Under the pieces are notes generated by a model, which was not told the DNA's origin, ran no database searches, and worked only from the letters and a program-made list of their open reading frames with translations. A stretch of DNA of 64,000 bases, taken from Adiantum capillus-veneris. Lineage: Eukaryota > Streptophyta > Polypodiopsida > Polypodiales > Pteridaceae. Position 1 is the stretch's first letter; every line of letters begins with the position of its first letter. The DNA lies in contig CM043955.1 in the NCBI GenBank assembly GCA_014529385.2, forward strand, positions 150,923,640 through 150,987,639, written 5' to 3'. This document shows, in pieces, positions 1 to 11,151 of this stretch. A program made the position numbers and the translations under genes.

Positions 1-752
1 AGAGAGAGACGTCCAACGCAATTCAAGGGGCATGTCCCATGGTAAGCAAGGGCCAAGTCGGGCGAATATGTGTGCATCATGCAAGAGTTGCCAAAAATGG
101 ACAATGCGAAGTGCTAGCAATGCAAGGGAAATTCCAAAAGGAGCTCAAAGAGAACTACACAAGCAAGAAAGCTCACCTTTTTTTTCTTTTCTTGGGTCTC
201 ATAGACACCCCTATAAGAGGATGTAAACGTGATATTTTTGGGGCTCTTTTGCCATTATGCTTTTTGCCATTGGGGTCTTTGGGGCATTGGAGTTTTTTGC
301 CTATGTAGGCTTTTGAGCCATTGTTTTTTTTGCCGAGGTTTGTGCCGGCAGGGGTGTAGGTTGATTGTGTATGGTTGTATGTGCAAGAAGACCATTCATT
401 GTTGTCTCCTTGGCGGCATTCCCACTTCCCCCTTCTCTTCTTTGCTTGTGTGCGTGTGTTTCTGGGCGTATGTCGGCATGTGTGCCCCCCCCTTTGAGGT
501 TTGTCATGAAAAGAGAGATAAAGAGAGGCTATGTGCGTGTGGAAGATTGTGAATTCATCAAAGCGGAGTGATTGGATCTATCTGGTGCATTGCAAGGCGT
601 GTGTGCGTATGTTTGTGTGCAAACGAAGGTTTGTTTGCGGGTAGTGTCGAGTTTTGAAGGTGAACTCTAGTGAATTGGGGCGTTGTGTATACGTTGGGCT
701 ATAGTGAGGCTTTGTGTTGTGTGCGGGGTGTGTTCCCCTTTCCCCCTCTCCA
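1..752 (+). repeat. TE-A 5' LTR, right part (start lies outside the window)
   Basis: This stretch matches 17598-18332 closely over its whole length, and the match stops sharply after the shared pyrimidine run ending CTCCA. Both copies have a TATA-like box at the same place (212-218 here, 17825-17831 in the other copy) inside CCTATAA. An ORF-like unit starts about 110 bases after the end here, as expected for the inside of an LTR element. I therefore read it as the 5' LTR of the element into which TE-B inserted. The LTR start and its target duplication lie left of the window, so the boundaries rest on the comparison alone. Small ORFs inside it carry no recognisable domain. Confidence 0.7.
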
Positions 753-757
753 TCTTC

Positions 758-775
758 TGGTGCACCCACAGAGGA
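758..775 (+). other. Candidate primer-binding site of TE-A
   Basis: TGGTGCACCC begins six bases after the CA that ends the LTR. Position and the leading TGG fit a primer site complementary to a tRNA 3' end (CCA). I cannot name the tRNA with confidence. Confidence 0.35.
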
Positions 776-864
776 GCTATCTGATGCTTTGATTTGATGT
801 TGAAAGTGGTGTTTTTTAGCCGACAAAGAGGTTGGCTGATGGTCGAGGTGTTTGATGGTCGAGT

Positions 865-1400
865 TTGAAGCTAGCAGAGATGGTGGAGCCAAGTTTTGGC
901 CCCATATTTATGGATGTTGAAGATCCCCAGGATTGGTTAGCAGATTTCAAGTTATGGATGTTGTTGATGCGTATGTTGACGGATGCGAAGAAACTACAGA
1001 CGGTGACGCTATTGATGAGAGGACGAGCCAAGGTGTGGTTCGATGGTTTAAAGAGTAGTGATTGAGGATCATGGCAAAGATTGCAAAGTCAATTTTTGGA
1101 GAAAATTTAAAAGGTGATTACGCCACAAGAAGCTGGTGCAAAGCTGAAGGCGGTACGCCAGGATATGAGTAAGGAATTTTCCATTTTCATTGAGCAGTTT
1201 GAAGCTTGCTAGAAGCAGTTAGAGGTTGCTACTGGGGTCAAAAGCAGCCAGTATTTGAAGCTGTCAAAGCTGCTAGAGGGCTTGCGTCCGAGGATTAGAG
1301 AAAAGGTCGAAGACGGTGTGGATACCTATAAAGACATGGTCTATCTAGCCAAAATGAAGAGCAAAAAAGTGAAACGGAAGCTGGCGTTGGGCATGTTGAA
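865..1400 (+). pseudogene. TE-A gag-like relic
   Basis: Conceptual translation gives a segment typical of retrotransposon Gag: an aspartate-tryptophan helix near the start (DPQDWLADFKLWM), then a run ending RGRAKVWFDGL, and further on LLEGLRPRIREKV. The order of tryptophan-bearing helix, A-x-x-W motif and a late G-L-R-P segment is that of the Retrotrans_gag family. Stops interrupt it at about 1063, 1108 and 1207, so it is a relic. It starts just after the LTR and primer site. No zinc knuckle follows. Near 1400 the readable frame shifts into the acidic ORF downstream. Confidence 0.65.
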
Positions 1401-1412
1401 GCAGCAAATTAT

Positions 1413-2764
1413 ATGCCTATTGCGGCAGTAGCAAAGTGTTCTTTGGTTCGACCAAAGGTGGTTCCAATTGTTCAAAGTACAGAGGCTATTGAGGTAAGGC
1501 CTATGGTTGGTTATGTTCCTTGGAGGTTTTCGGTTTGTGATGTGCATGTGCTGAGGGTGGACGAGCTTGTCAACGAGGAGAAGCTCCATGTTGAAGCGAA
1601 CCACTGTAAAAAAGCAGTAGCAGATGTGGAGGTTCCGATGCGGATTGAAGAGGTAAAGCCTATTCTTGTGGAAAGTTTGCATGAACAGATAGCGGAATGC
1701 AATCAGGCTGCAGATATCAAGAGTTCAGAAGCTGATGGAGAAAGTGAGCAAAGCCATGGTGATGGTCAACCTTTTGTGGAGTAACAAGCAAATGAAGATG
1801 CACACACAGAGTTGGTATATGATGCCAATGATGGTGAAGATACAAGCTCGGTTTTCTGGGAGACAAGCGAGGAGGATAGAGAGGATGAGTCCACATCCTA
1901 TGACAAGGAGATGGAGTCTAACGAACCTGAGCTAGTAAAGGTAAAGCTCCCTTGTTATATGCTTGATGATATGGTAGTAGCCCATGTGCAAGAAGAGCAG
2001 GAAACAGAGAAAGCTGATATACATGGTGAAGACCAAGTGGAGCCTTCTAGGCCAACAGATGATGATATGTAGGTAAAGGTGGTGTGTGGTACCATGCTAA
2101 TGGCCATGTTGATGAAAGTGGCGGTAGAATGTGCCATGGTGGTGCAACAGATGTAGAGTTTTTCCAAAAACGATATAGCAGTCATGCCTATGGAGGAAGA
2201 AGAGGATGATGCAAAAGAGAATGAGTTTCTCTCTTCCCAAGAGGAGCATGATGTAGCGGTAGAAGAGGCGATTGAAGAGCAGGTGACTAAAGCTGAAAAG
2301 CAGATGGTATTGATCGACCTTGAAGGGCCATCTAACGAGGAGGAGCTCGATAATGCTAAAATTGAGTGTGCGGCCAAAGAGGAGGTTCTGTTGTCAAAGA
2401 CGGCGGAGATTTTGATGCAACAGACATGTCCTATGGTGGATAACAGAGAATCCCAGGCAGTGGCTTTACTTCCCTCGAAGGTAGGTAAGCTAGAGTTGAT
2501 GAGTATGGTTGTAGATGCAGCTATGTAGTGGATGGTTCAGCAGGTACAGGGGTCTATGGTGAAGGCCTCCACTCTATTTGGTTGGGAGGAAGCGTCCGAC
2601 ATGTGTTCGAGCTTGGTGCCAAGTACATGTTTCTTGGATGGTGATATGTTTGATGTTGCTCGATATGGAGTGGATTTTTGTTTGCTGAGGGATGCATGGA
2701 GTACTAAAGGTAGGCTATGGGCAGCCTACACACATGGTGGTCGATGTGCTAGGGTACGCCACTA
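1413..2764 (+). pseudogene. TE-A long acidic ORF, decayed, split by TE-B insertion
   Basis: One reading frame stays protein-like from 1413 to 2764, broken only by isolated stops (about 1782, 2070, 2154 and 2526). The product is very rich in Glu and Asp (for example MPMEEEEDDAKENEF near 2184) and is not a known domain. TE-B inserted in codon TA|T at 2763-2764. With TE-B and one copy of the CACTA duplication removed, the frame continues from 15677 for 13 more codons to a stop at 15714-15716. I saw no reverse transcriptase or integrase in TE-A, so this may be the only protein besides Gag that it encoded. Its function is unknown. Confidence 0.55.
2760..2764 (+). repeat. Target site duplication CACTA, left copy (TE-B)
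   Basis: CACTA directly precedes the TG of the TE-B 5' LTR. The same five bases follow the CA of its 3' LTR at 15672-15676. This is the footprint of retroviral-type integration and fixes both ends of TE-B. Confidence 0.95.
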
Positions 2765-2962
2765 TGTTAACCCTCGTGGCTCACGGACACCCTATCGCCT
2801 ACGACAGACGCCGTATTATTTATTTAGTAGAGTCAGGCACCGGGCTTATCGGTCCAATAGGAAAAGGGTAGAGTGATCGCCGATGAGAGGCGCACTCTAA
2901 CTGGAACATGCAAGGGTTAGTTGGCTAAGCATGGGCGCCCAAATGTGAATGGGGCGAGCTCA

Positions 2963-2969
2963 TATAAAA
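2963..2969 (+). promoter_or_regulatory. TATA box of TE-B 5' LTR
   Basis: TATAAAA within GAGCTCATATAAAAG is conserved at the same LTR position in the TE-B 3' LTR (15280-15286) and in TE-J (near 53565-53571). It is the likely start signal of the genomic RNA. Confidence 0.7.
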
Positions 2970-3060
2970 GTCACCTAAACCTAAAATTGACCTATCTCTC
3001 AGTGTGCAATAGAAGAAGTGCTCTTGCCCTATCTCCATCCCCATCTCCATTCTGTGCTCA

Positions 3061-3063
<3 letters not shown>

Positions 3064-3104
<41 letters not shown>
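3064..3104 (+). repeat. (TG)n microsatellite in TE-B 5' LTR
   Basis: About 20 TG units. The 3' LTR has only a short interrupted version near 15380-15400, so the tract changed length after insertion or differed between the two LTR copies. Confidence 0.95.
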
Positions 3105-3107
<3 letters not shown>

Positions 3108-3375
3108 TTGAGGGAGAGAGGGAGAGAGTGTGTGTGTGATCGAGCATTGAGACGGCACCTGCGGCGGCGAGGCGGTTGAGCGCAGTACGGCGGCGGCTCC
3201 CTCTTCTTCGCGGCGAGGAATCCTTCAAGGCGACAAGCGCAGGGAGGTGAGTGACACACCCCTGCTCTCTGCGAGCTTGCTAGGCCTGCTAGTTGTGTGC
3301 TTGCAGCCTTCGTGGCTCGCACACGGTGCTCGGCAAGTCCCTAGCTCCGACACGTGCGGCAGACGCGCACATTTT

Positions 3376-3393
3376 TGGCGCCACTGTCGAGGA
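3376..3393 (+). other. TE-B primer-binding site, tRNA-Asp type
   Basis: TGGCGCCACTGTCGAGGA follows the LTR after TTTTT. TE-J has TGGCACCGTTGCCGGGGA at the same place (54021-54038). The consensus is close to the complement of the plant tRNA-Asp 3' end, known as primer for Athila-like elements. TE-B has drifted in the middle. Confidence 0.75.
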
Positions 3394-4001
3394 GTTGCTC
3401 TGCATCAAGCTCCGGGAAGCACTCTGTGCTGCCCTATGGAGACACCAAGCTTAAGTAGGAAGGTTGTGCAGTGTCGTGGGTTAGCTCATTTCGTTTTCTG
3501 CACAGTTAGCTCATTTCGGTTTCTGCACAAAAACAAAGAATATTTGTTCATTTCGTTTTCTGCACAGCTAGTTCATTTCGTGTTCTGCACAAAAATAGAG
3601 AATATTTCCTCATTTCGTTTTCTGCACAGCTAGACCATTTGGATTTCTGCAAAAAACAGAGAATATTTCGTTTTCTGCACATAAAAACAAAAAATAAAAA
3701 ACAAAAATGACAGAAAACGTAAGAAATGCAATGGCTAAAAAATAAATTTGATTTATTGGTGGGGGGAATATTTTAAGCTTGTCCAAAAAGGTAGATCGCG
3801 ATCATTTGATGAGCTTGAGCTTGGTCTTGGCCGTATGATATAAGGTAAATGCTATTCACTATATATAGGCTAGTGCTCAAGTGAAAGGAGAAAGCATGTG
3901 GGGCAAAGCCTTCACCTTTCCCTCCACAAGTCACCCTTCAACTTTCTATTTTAGGCCATGTGCCCAAGTAGAACTAGGAGAAATTGACTGTTTAAGGGAC
4001 T
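3394..4001 (+). repeat. TE-B untranslated leader with about 21-bp degenerate repeats
   Basis: Between 3480 and 3690 a unit resembling CTCATTTCGTTTTCTGCACAG recurs about seven times, often followed by AAAAACAGAGAATATTT. The TE-J leader (54140-54350) has a different but related-looking set (TTTCTGTTTGCACACAG). The rest of the leader is AT-rich and non-coding. The repeats may belong to RNA structure or packaging, which is a guess. Confidence 0.7.
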
Positions 4002-7000
4002 TTGGGAGCTTCCGATAGTCAAACAGTGTTTTATAAAGTGCGCCTAGATCTCCTAAGTGATACACTCGTTTCGAGGTATCACACGTCCCAATCCGTTTTT
4101 CGAACCTCAGAAAACATCAAAAACAAGAAAAAATCAAGTAGAAAACGGGGTGCAAAACACCCACAAAACAAAGCAAGTAACCTTTGAGGGTACTTGCCGA
4201 CACTTGTAGGGCGCCCAAAGCACATGTATCTACGCTCTGGTCGTGTGCTAGAGTCCGACCAACTAGCTAGTGCTTCGATTTACGAGGGTACTCACTATCC
4301 TTCCACGCTAGGGTCTACGCCCTCGGCGGGGACCCAAGGTAGTGCAACCCAAGACCCAAATCTAGCGGCTAGCGACTCTTCCTCTGACTACGATATTATG
4401 GAAGAGCATCTTACACAAAGCCCCGAGGGAACAAATGAAACCGTACGTAGCTGGGCCCAACAACCTGGAACTAGTGTTTTTAGCCGTTTGATGGAAACCT
4501 TTAGTAGAGCTACGCGCTCTGAACCTGCGGCTAGTGAAGTAAACGAAGGGGGTGGGGAAGTAGAATCACCATTCACATCTCCTGTAGACCCCACACTCCC
4601 TCAAAGTGTCCACGTGGACATTCTACCTACCTCATTTGATGAGGGCGCTACCGAGATACCACCTTCCAAAGTCGCCTGTAAGGTAGCGGTGACTAAAAGT
4701 CAAAACACGGGAAGCAGCATTGCATCCACCTTACGGCAACCCTCTAGTACACCAAGTTTAGACGGGGTCTTTCTCAATGAAAATTGGAAATATGACCTAC
4801 ACACGGAGACTTTGACCGACCTATACATGGGCTACACATACCATGTGGGTTGGTTAGAAGTTGTACAATCCACATCTAGTGCCACTAGTCTAGAGGAACA
4901 ACAACACATGATCTGCAATGTCATCCATAGGATTATCCAGTCCGAGAGGCAAAATTGAGGAATGAACATACCTTCGACGGGTCCTATGCGATTTTTAGAC
5001 ACGGGCAAAGGGAAAGAACCCACTCTATCACAAATGGAAACTCCCCCAGTGAGTCCCATCGATCCCCCATATGTTGTTTCGCTAGGGGTCTCAATGCAAT
5101 CTGATCCCACAAGTGATAGCTTTACTTTTCCAAGTCTAGCTCATCTTTCCCTGGATGACACCAAGGATACCATGCCTACCCCAATGATGGGCATGCCAAG
5201 AAACACACCATGGACCTCGTTTGTTAGTAAAGCACTGCTACATGGAAGCTCAATGCCTGCAATACTACCTACAAGTGCATACCAATCGTATGCACCTATG
5301 GGTCCACATACTCATGTAGTCCCTACCCATCCCATTGTTTCAACTACCTATGCTCCACAACCACAATACATACACAAGTTCTTATTTCCATGGGACTATA
5401 CCGGCTAGCATTAGCATGTCACATCCGACGTCTGCTATGCCTAGGGCCACTCATATGAACTATGGACCACCACATGGCACAAAATCGTACCCAACGTGGA
5501 ACCCAAGGGCTTCCTATGTGCCAAGCCCAATGCCAATACCTACTCCACATGTAGTCTCTGGCGTGCCTTCACCCACGTTGCCTGCTCACTTAGGTGACTT
5601 GGCAACATTTTCTCAAGCTATGACTTGGCAACATTTTCTCAAGCTATTGGTCGATCTATTGCTGAGAATATGCGTAACACGCCTGATAGAGAGCCTAGAA
5701 TTAAGGCAGTACAAATAGCCAAGCTCACACAAAAATTTAGTGGAGACGGGGATGTGAGAAAGCATATCGAAGTGTTTGAACAAATATGCGATTCTCTAGG
5801 AGAACACAATGACCTACATAGAGCAATGCTTTAAGCCTAACCTTAAGTGGAAAGGCTGGGGATTGGTATAGAACCCTAAGGGTGGAAGAAAAAACGATTT
5901 ACCCTACTCTTAGGAGACTATTCTTAAAAGAATACATACAAGAAGGAGTGCTTTGGGGTGTAGCCTCTCAGCTCCAGAAAGCCCAACGAGAGGAAGGAGA
6001 GTCGGTGAGAGACTTTATAAGTCGCTTAAAGCATTTGAATTCTCGTTGTAATCCAAATGAGCGCTTCAACAATAACCAATTTCTTGATAGATTCATTAGG
6101 GGATTACGACATGAGGATATCTACAATGGTCTAGTCATTAGAGGTATCACCACTTGGGAAGCAGTCACCACCAATGCGATCCAATTGGAGGATAATTTAA
6201 TGATTCAAGGAGAAAGAGTGTCTGTTAACACTAAATCTATTAGCTCGCAAGCATTAGGGCATCAGCCAATGACCCTAAAGCCCATTGCTAAGGAGCCAAA
6301 GATATCTGAGATGACTTTAGCAGATCTCACCAAGGCTATTCAAGAGAGTCTTAGAGACAATTGTGCTCCGCAAAACACTCATATGTATCCAAAAAGGGAG
6401 CAACAATGGTGTTCAGTATGCTATGGACCGCATAGTACCATAGAATGCCCTACTTTTAGAGTAAAATTCAATGGGAACTGCAATGTATGTGGGAGGTATG
6501 GTCATCAAGCTAAGGATTGCATAGTATTTAAGCGTACGATGGCCAATAGACCAACCTTAGCATGGATAGACACACCTTCAGTGCCTGCATTGATGCCGGC
6601 CCCACCTCTTGAACAAACATCACAACATATGGTCCCTAGGGCCCAAAATGTTGTTTAAACAACACCCTTACCACCTCCAGTGCTAGGACCGCAAACCACC
6701 ACATCCAAGAATCACTTCTATGAATCAAGTGGGTTGTGAGTCATCTATTTCTTGTTTGGAAGGCTATGAGGAAGTTATAGATCTTAATATCGCCTATGGG
6801 ATGGATGTGCTTGAAGAAAGTCCACAATACTACATGGAGGACTATTGGGGACAAGTCAAACCTGTATATCAAGTAGCTGCTCTTGCGGCAAGAGGCCAAA
6901 ATATCAACTACACTGCTAAGAGACCACCTCTTCAATGCTATGAGTGTGGAGGTTCACATCGTGTAGTCGAGTGTCCTATTAGGCTACAAAATAACACCAC

Positions 7001-7259
7001 ACTAATGCAAACCAATCAAGCGAGCACGTCTACAATGCCGATACTCATGTGTAATCGATGTGGCATAGATCATTTGATTGCCCAATTTCCAAATAATCCA
7101 AATGCACCGAAGATCACGCCATTAAACTTGATTGAAGTTACCGAGGAGCCATCACCAAGTACACTCCTGGTACCAGTAAACGTACTCACACGATCGATGC
7201 TCCAAAAACAAAATTATATTCTTGAGGAAAGAGACACGGCATCAATTGCCCAATCTTAG
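4002..7259 (+). pseudogene. gag: TE-B gag (broken)
   Basis: Gag is the structural capsid and nucleocapsid polyprotein. A Ser/Thr/Pro-rich N-terminal half (4194-5600) leads to the capsid-like core (KFSGDGD near 5740, then WYRTLR, RLFLKEY, VRDFISRLK and RFIRGLRH up to 6110). Four CCHC-type knuckles follow: CSVCYGPHSTIEC and CNVCGRYGHQAKDC (6412-6520), then CYECGGSHRVVEC and CNRCGIDHLIAQF (6936-7090). The last knuckle ends in Phe; TE-K has the expected Cys there. Breaks: stop at 4956-4958, frameshift near 5390, a 26-bp tandem duplication at 5595-5646 that shifts frame, a frameshift near 5830, and a stop at 6656-6658. The knuckles come as two pairs about 140 residues apart, which is unusual. Confidence 0.85.
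5595..5646 (+). repeat. 26-bp tandem duplication in TE-B gag
   Basis: The unit TGACTTGGCAACATTTTCTC plus six more bases occurs twice without a gap. TE-J has a single copy at the equivalent place, so this is a secondary change. Because 26 is not a multiple of 3, it breaks gag. Confidence 0.9.
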
Positions 7260-7355
7260 AAAAAGAATAAAACACGAAGAAAGAGATCGCAAAAAGCAGC
7301 GAAGTCAGACCCCAGTTCAAAGACCAACATAGGGACTGGTGATGACCCCGTATAT

Positions 7356-8444
7356 ATGAACGACGCTGAAGAAAATTCTGATTCAGGTGAAACCATGGAG
7401 ACCAAAACGACCACTAACATAGAAACCAACAAGGAAGATCTTCATGAGCCACAATGGCGAGGATCCAAAAAGAAGATAGGAACTTACCCAAACCCTACAG
7501 AGGAGATTGAGCGAGTCAAGCAATTAAGGAGTTTGGTAGAAGATATCCAAAGGGATCTACAACCAGCACCTAGGAAGATCCAGATTACAGACATCGTGTT
7601 CCCTACGCAACAACAACCTCACCAAGTCCATAGACCCTTGGACATACCTAGTGTCATCCGAGAAGAAAGTGACTTAAAGTCATGGGAAAGTGGGCGTACT
7701 CACTTCTTGATGGAAAGAATGTTTACAGAGGGACTACCTGATCCTATCGAAGAAATGGAGATCCCATCTTCCCCACGTCAAGGGACTCAAGGCCAAAAGG
7801 TGCCGTTAAACATTGCCAAATTGATGGATTTCATGTCTTCAGAAGTTAGAACCACCATCATGTCCAAACTATATAAAGACCCCGAGCTAATCTCAGCTCT
7901 TCAAGCCTTCCTCAATGGAGAAATGAAGTTTGGGCTACCACAATTTTCACAGATGGATGGAGCTGGGGAGATGCCAATAGAGGAGGAACACTTAGATCCA
8001 CAACCCAACCTAGATGAGAACCTTGTTATAGAAATACATGTTAACAAGTTGGGACAATACTTTGAGGGTGATGAATCCAATGCGACCATACCAATCACTA
8101 CTAAGGGATTAACTGTGAAGGGAATCCTTAATGGTGGCGCTGGGGTTAGCATTGTGACTAAAAATTTATGGGAAACTATGGGAAGACCTCACCTTGCAAC
8201 CACAACCATTGTAGTGAAGATGGCCAATGGGTCTATTGTTAAACCTATTGGGATGCTAGAAGATCTCAAGATCAAGGTCTTTGGACATAAAATAAGGATT
8301 ACCTTTATTGTTATGGATTTCTCCAAACACACTATGGCATCGGAGATGATCTTAGGACGTCCTTTCATGAGGGAAGCAAAAATGGTGCATGACTGGTCTA
8401 AAAACTGCAGTTCCAAGATTCTGTCATTCGAGTGGATCTTGTGA
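7356..8444 (+). pseudogene. TE-B protease (retropepsin-like), catalytic Asp lost
   Basis: The 362-codon frame ends in a retropepsin-like domain (about residues 225-350), which in functional elements cleaves the Gag-Pol polyprotein. The active-site strand reads LNGGAGVSIVT. In TE-K the same strand reads LDCGAGVSMVT, so the catalytic Asp is replaced by Asn (codon 8130-8132, AAT against GAC at 61571-61573). The C-terminal part has the family's ILGRPF motif. The N-terminal 220 residues are acidic and proline-rich with a conserved block (LMDFMSSEVRTTIMSKLYKD) found also in TE-K and of unknown role. The frame itself is open, but the enzyme should be dead. Confidence 0.8.
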
Positions 8445-9391
8445 TGGGTCGAGCACATCCTCTAGGGAATAGGTTTATAATTGATCATAGATCTGACACC
8501 ACAGTTCACTCGGCCCCATTGCAGTATTGTTACACGTGTAAAGAGGACACTAATGTTGGGGAAGATTCTCCTTATATGGATGTACTACCTGGGATGACTG
8601 AGTCGGACAATGTGGATTGGGTCCACCTAGCAGCAACCATAGACACTTGGGGAAATAGGGGGACGACCTGGGTAACACCTGAGGGGGATGAAATACCACC
8701 ACTTGTACCCTTAAACATGCTAGAAGCAATGCATATAGCTTCTGATGATCTATAAGATATATGAAAGTTTGACTAGCATTGAAACCAGTAGCGCCTCACA
8801 AGACTATAGCCCACACAATTTGGGGTTAGAATCATCAGTTGAAATTGACTTTGAGGACAAAGAATCTGAGTTAAATCTTAGTGCAAGTGTGGGGGCAAAC
8901 CATTCAGGGCCCAGTGGTAACCTAGATGATAATCTATCCAAGGGAGTAGAAGACACAAGTAGTGATTCATCTAGTGAGTCTTCACTAGAAATCGATCGTA
9001 ATCGAGAATTAAACAAGAATAGTAAGAGATATAAGAGGCGACGATATCGAGCAAATGTGTGTGCTAGAATAAATGAAAATAAATCTACCGCAGAATGGCT
9101 TAATTATATAGGGGCATGTGATGCTCATCAAAAGTTGGTAGATAACTGGGGTGAATATCTTCAAAGCATTATGTGGTGTATTCCACAACCCATTGACATC
9201 GCACAACTAGAGGCTACAGAGAATCCAAGGTTAGAGGCTACAGAGAATCCAAGGTTGAGCCGTACCGTAAGGAGATGACAAAATGGAGAGTTAGCTCAAC
9301 AACAAAAGGAATCAGACGTTAAATCACAGTCCACAGAACAACAGGACCCCACAGACTTACACCCTGCACCTGAACAGAGGAACGTAAGGTT
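8432..9391 (+). pseudogene. TE-B protease-RT linker, acidic/serine-rich
   Basis: Two overlapping frames (8432-8755 and 8745-9278) together match the open 62027-62617 frame of TE-K, so a frameshift sits near 8750. The region holds a conserved block (DNVDWVHLA..TIDTWG..GTTWVTP), a Ser/Glu/Asp-rich stretch and a basic KRYKRRRYR-like patch followed by STAEWLNYIGACDAH. I recognise no domain. A 24-bp in-frame tandem duplication lies at 9208-9255 (two copies of LEATENPR). Confidence 0.6.
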
Positions 9392-10515
9392 GTGTATACA
9401 AAGGCCCAAAGAAAACCTATCGATGGGAGCAATGGAGTCTATGATGGTCCAGCGATAGTTAAGAAAATAGAGTTAGCAGACCCAGGAGAAGAGTCTAAAC
9501 CTGTCTTCATTGCCCAAGATCTGACAGCGATGAGGAGTGTGTACTTAAAGAACTTCTCAAGGAATTCAAGGATATATTTGCTTGGACATATCATGATATG
9601 AAAGGTGTTCCACCTTCCGTGGTGCAGCACACAATCCCCATGAATAGCATGGCTAAACCAGTTCAGCAACGACCCTATCCAATGAATCCTAAATATGCTA
9701 AGATCGTTCAAGAAGAGATTGAAAAGCTTGTGGAATGCGGATTCATATACCCTATTGAGCACTCAGAATGGGTGTCTCCAATAGTGATTGTGCCAAAAAA
9801 GAATGGGAAGCTCAGAGTGTGCGTAGATCTCAAGAAGGTCAATGCCGCCACTAGGAGGGACCATTACCCCTTGCCATATTCAGAACATGTGCTTGAAAGA
9901 GTTGCAGGGAAGGAAGCTTATAGCTTTTTAGGTGGGTACTCTAGCTACAATCAAATCACAATTGCGCTAGAGGACCAAGCTAAAACAGCCTTTATAACCG
10001 AATTTGGAGTGTTTGCATTCCGTGTTATGGCCTTTGGCTTAACCAATGCCCCTGCTACCTTTCAAAGATTAATAAACACTGCCTTTAGAGAATATTTGAG
10101 GGAGTTTTGCGAAGCTTTCTTAGATGACCTTTGTGTTTATTCCTCTTGGAAAGAACATCTATCATGCTTACGAAAAGTGTTTGAGAAGTGCAGATTGTAT
10201 CACATCTCCTTAAATCCTTTCAAATGCCAATTTTGGGTTAAACATGGAGTCATTTTAGGGCATATAGTGTCCAAAAATGGGATTTCCACAGATGAGAGAA
10301 AAATTAAAGCCATTGTTGAATTGCCACCACCTACAAACTATAAGGGAGTTCAAAGATTCATGGGCCATGTTGGTTATTACCAACGGTTTATTTTAAACTC
10401 TGCCGAGATATCTCGTCCTTTGTACAAGCTTCTTATTGAGTTCCATTGGACTACGGAGTGTAACTATGCTTATGAGTCATTGAAAAAGACCTTGACTAGC
10501 ACTCCTATTCTATGA
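9392..10515 (+). pseudogene. pol: TE-B reverse transcriptase, first catalytic Asp lost
   Basis: This is an RNA-dependent DNA polymerase of the gypsy type. Visible motifs in order: DIFAWTYHDMKG (in a shifted frame near 9570), [68 protein letters not shown] and GHIVSKNGIS, then the thumb-like LPPPTNYKGVQRFMGH. The palm Asp expected after FL is Gly (codon 9931-9933, GGT), while the DD pair near 10120 is kept. A frameshift lies near 9530. The stop at 10513-10515 is TGA where TE-K has CGA. Confidence 0.9.
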
Positions 10516-11148
10516 GTGCCTGATTGGAATGTAATTTTCCATGTGCATATTGATGCATCAAACTTTGCTATTGGGTGTGTTCTAGCTCAACCAAGAGAAC
10601 ATAAATTGGACTACCCCATCAGCTTTGCAAGTCGTCAATTGAATGATGCCGAGAGAAACTACACCACTACAGAGCGAGAAGGTTTAGGTATGATTTATGC
10701 AGTGAAGAAATTTCGCTACTACCTTCTAGCCAACAAGTTTGTTTTCTATGTTGATCATCAAGCCTTGTTGTATCTCGTAAATAAACCTTGTTCCATGGGA
10801 AGAATTACATGATGGTTGCTAATTCTCCTGGAGTTTGATTTTACCATTGTGGTGAGACCTGGTAAAAGACATGTCATGGCGGATCATTTGTCTCGCATAC
10901 CCAATGGTGAAGCCCCTACTGGAGTCGATGATGAATTACCCGATACTTCTCTATTCCTAGTCGAAACCATACCTGAATGGAGTGAGAAGATTGTGAACTT
11001 TCTAATTAATGGTTTTCCACCCAAAGAGCTTCGTAAGGACATAGCTCGAAAACTGTTAAAAGAATGTGAACCTTACTCTCTCATTGCAGGAACTCTCTAT
11101 AGGCTAGGGAAGGACGATATTCTGAGACGTTGTGCCCGTGATGATTAG
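10516..11148 (+). pseudogene. pol: TE-B RNase H
   Basis: The domain degrades the RNA strand of the RNA/DNA hybrid. It continues in the RT frame after one stop. HIDASNFAIGCVL, TTTEREGLGMIYAV and YVDHQALLYLV carry the acidic residues of the family. The stop at 10810-10812 is TGA against CGA in TE-K (63718-63720). The connection ends with ADHLSRIPNGEAP, a phrase typical of gypsy RNase H C-termini. The stop at 11146-11148 separates it from integrase. Confidence 0.88.
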
Positions 11149-11151
11149 TAT

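Larger units (their letters stand above)
2765..3371 (+). repeat. TE-B 5' LTR
   Basis: It starts TGTTAACCCTCGTGG and ends GCGCACA. The matching copy is at 15082-15671, and a diverged copy heads TE-J at 53366-54016. A TATA box (2963-2969, in CATATAAAAG) is followed by a (TG)n tract at 3064-3104, so the microsatellite lies in the transcribed R/U5 part. The length difference from the 3' copy is mostly this tract. Confidence 0.93.
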
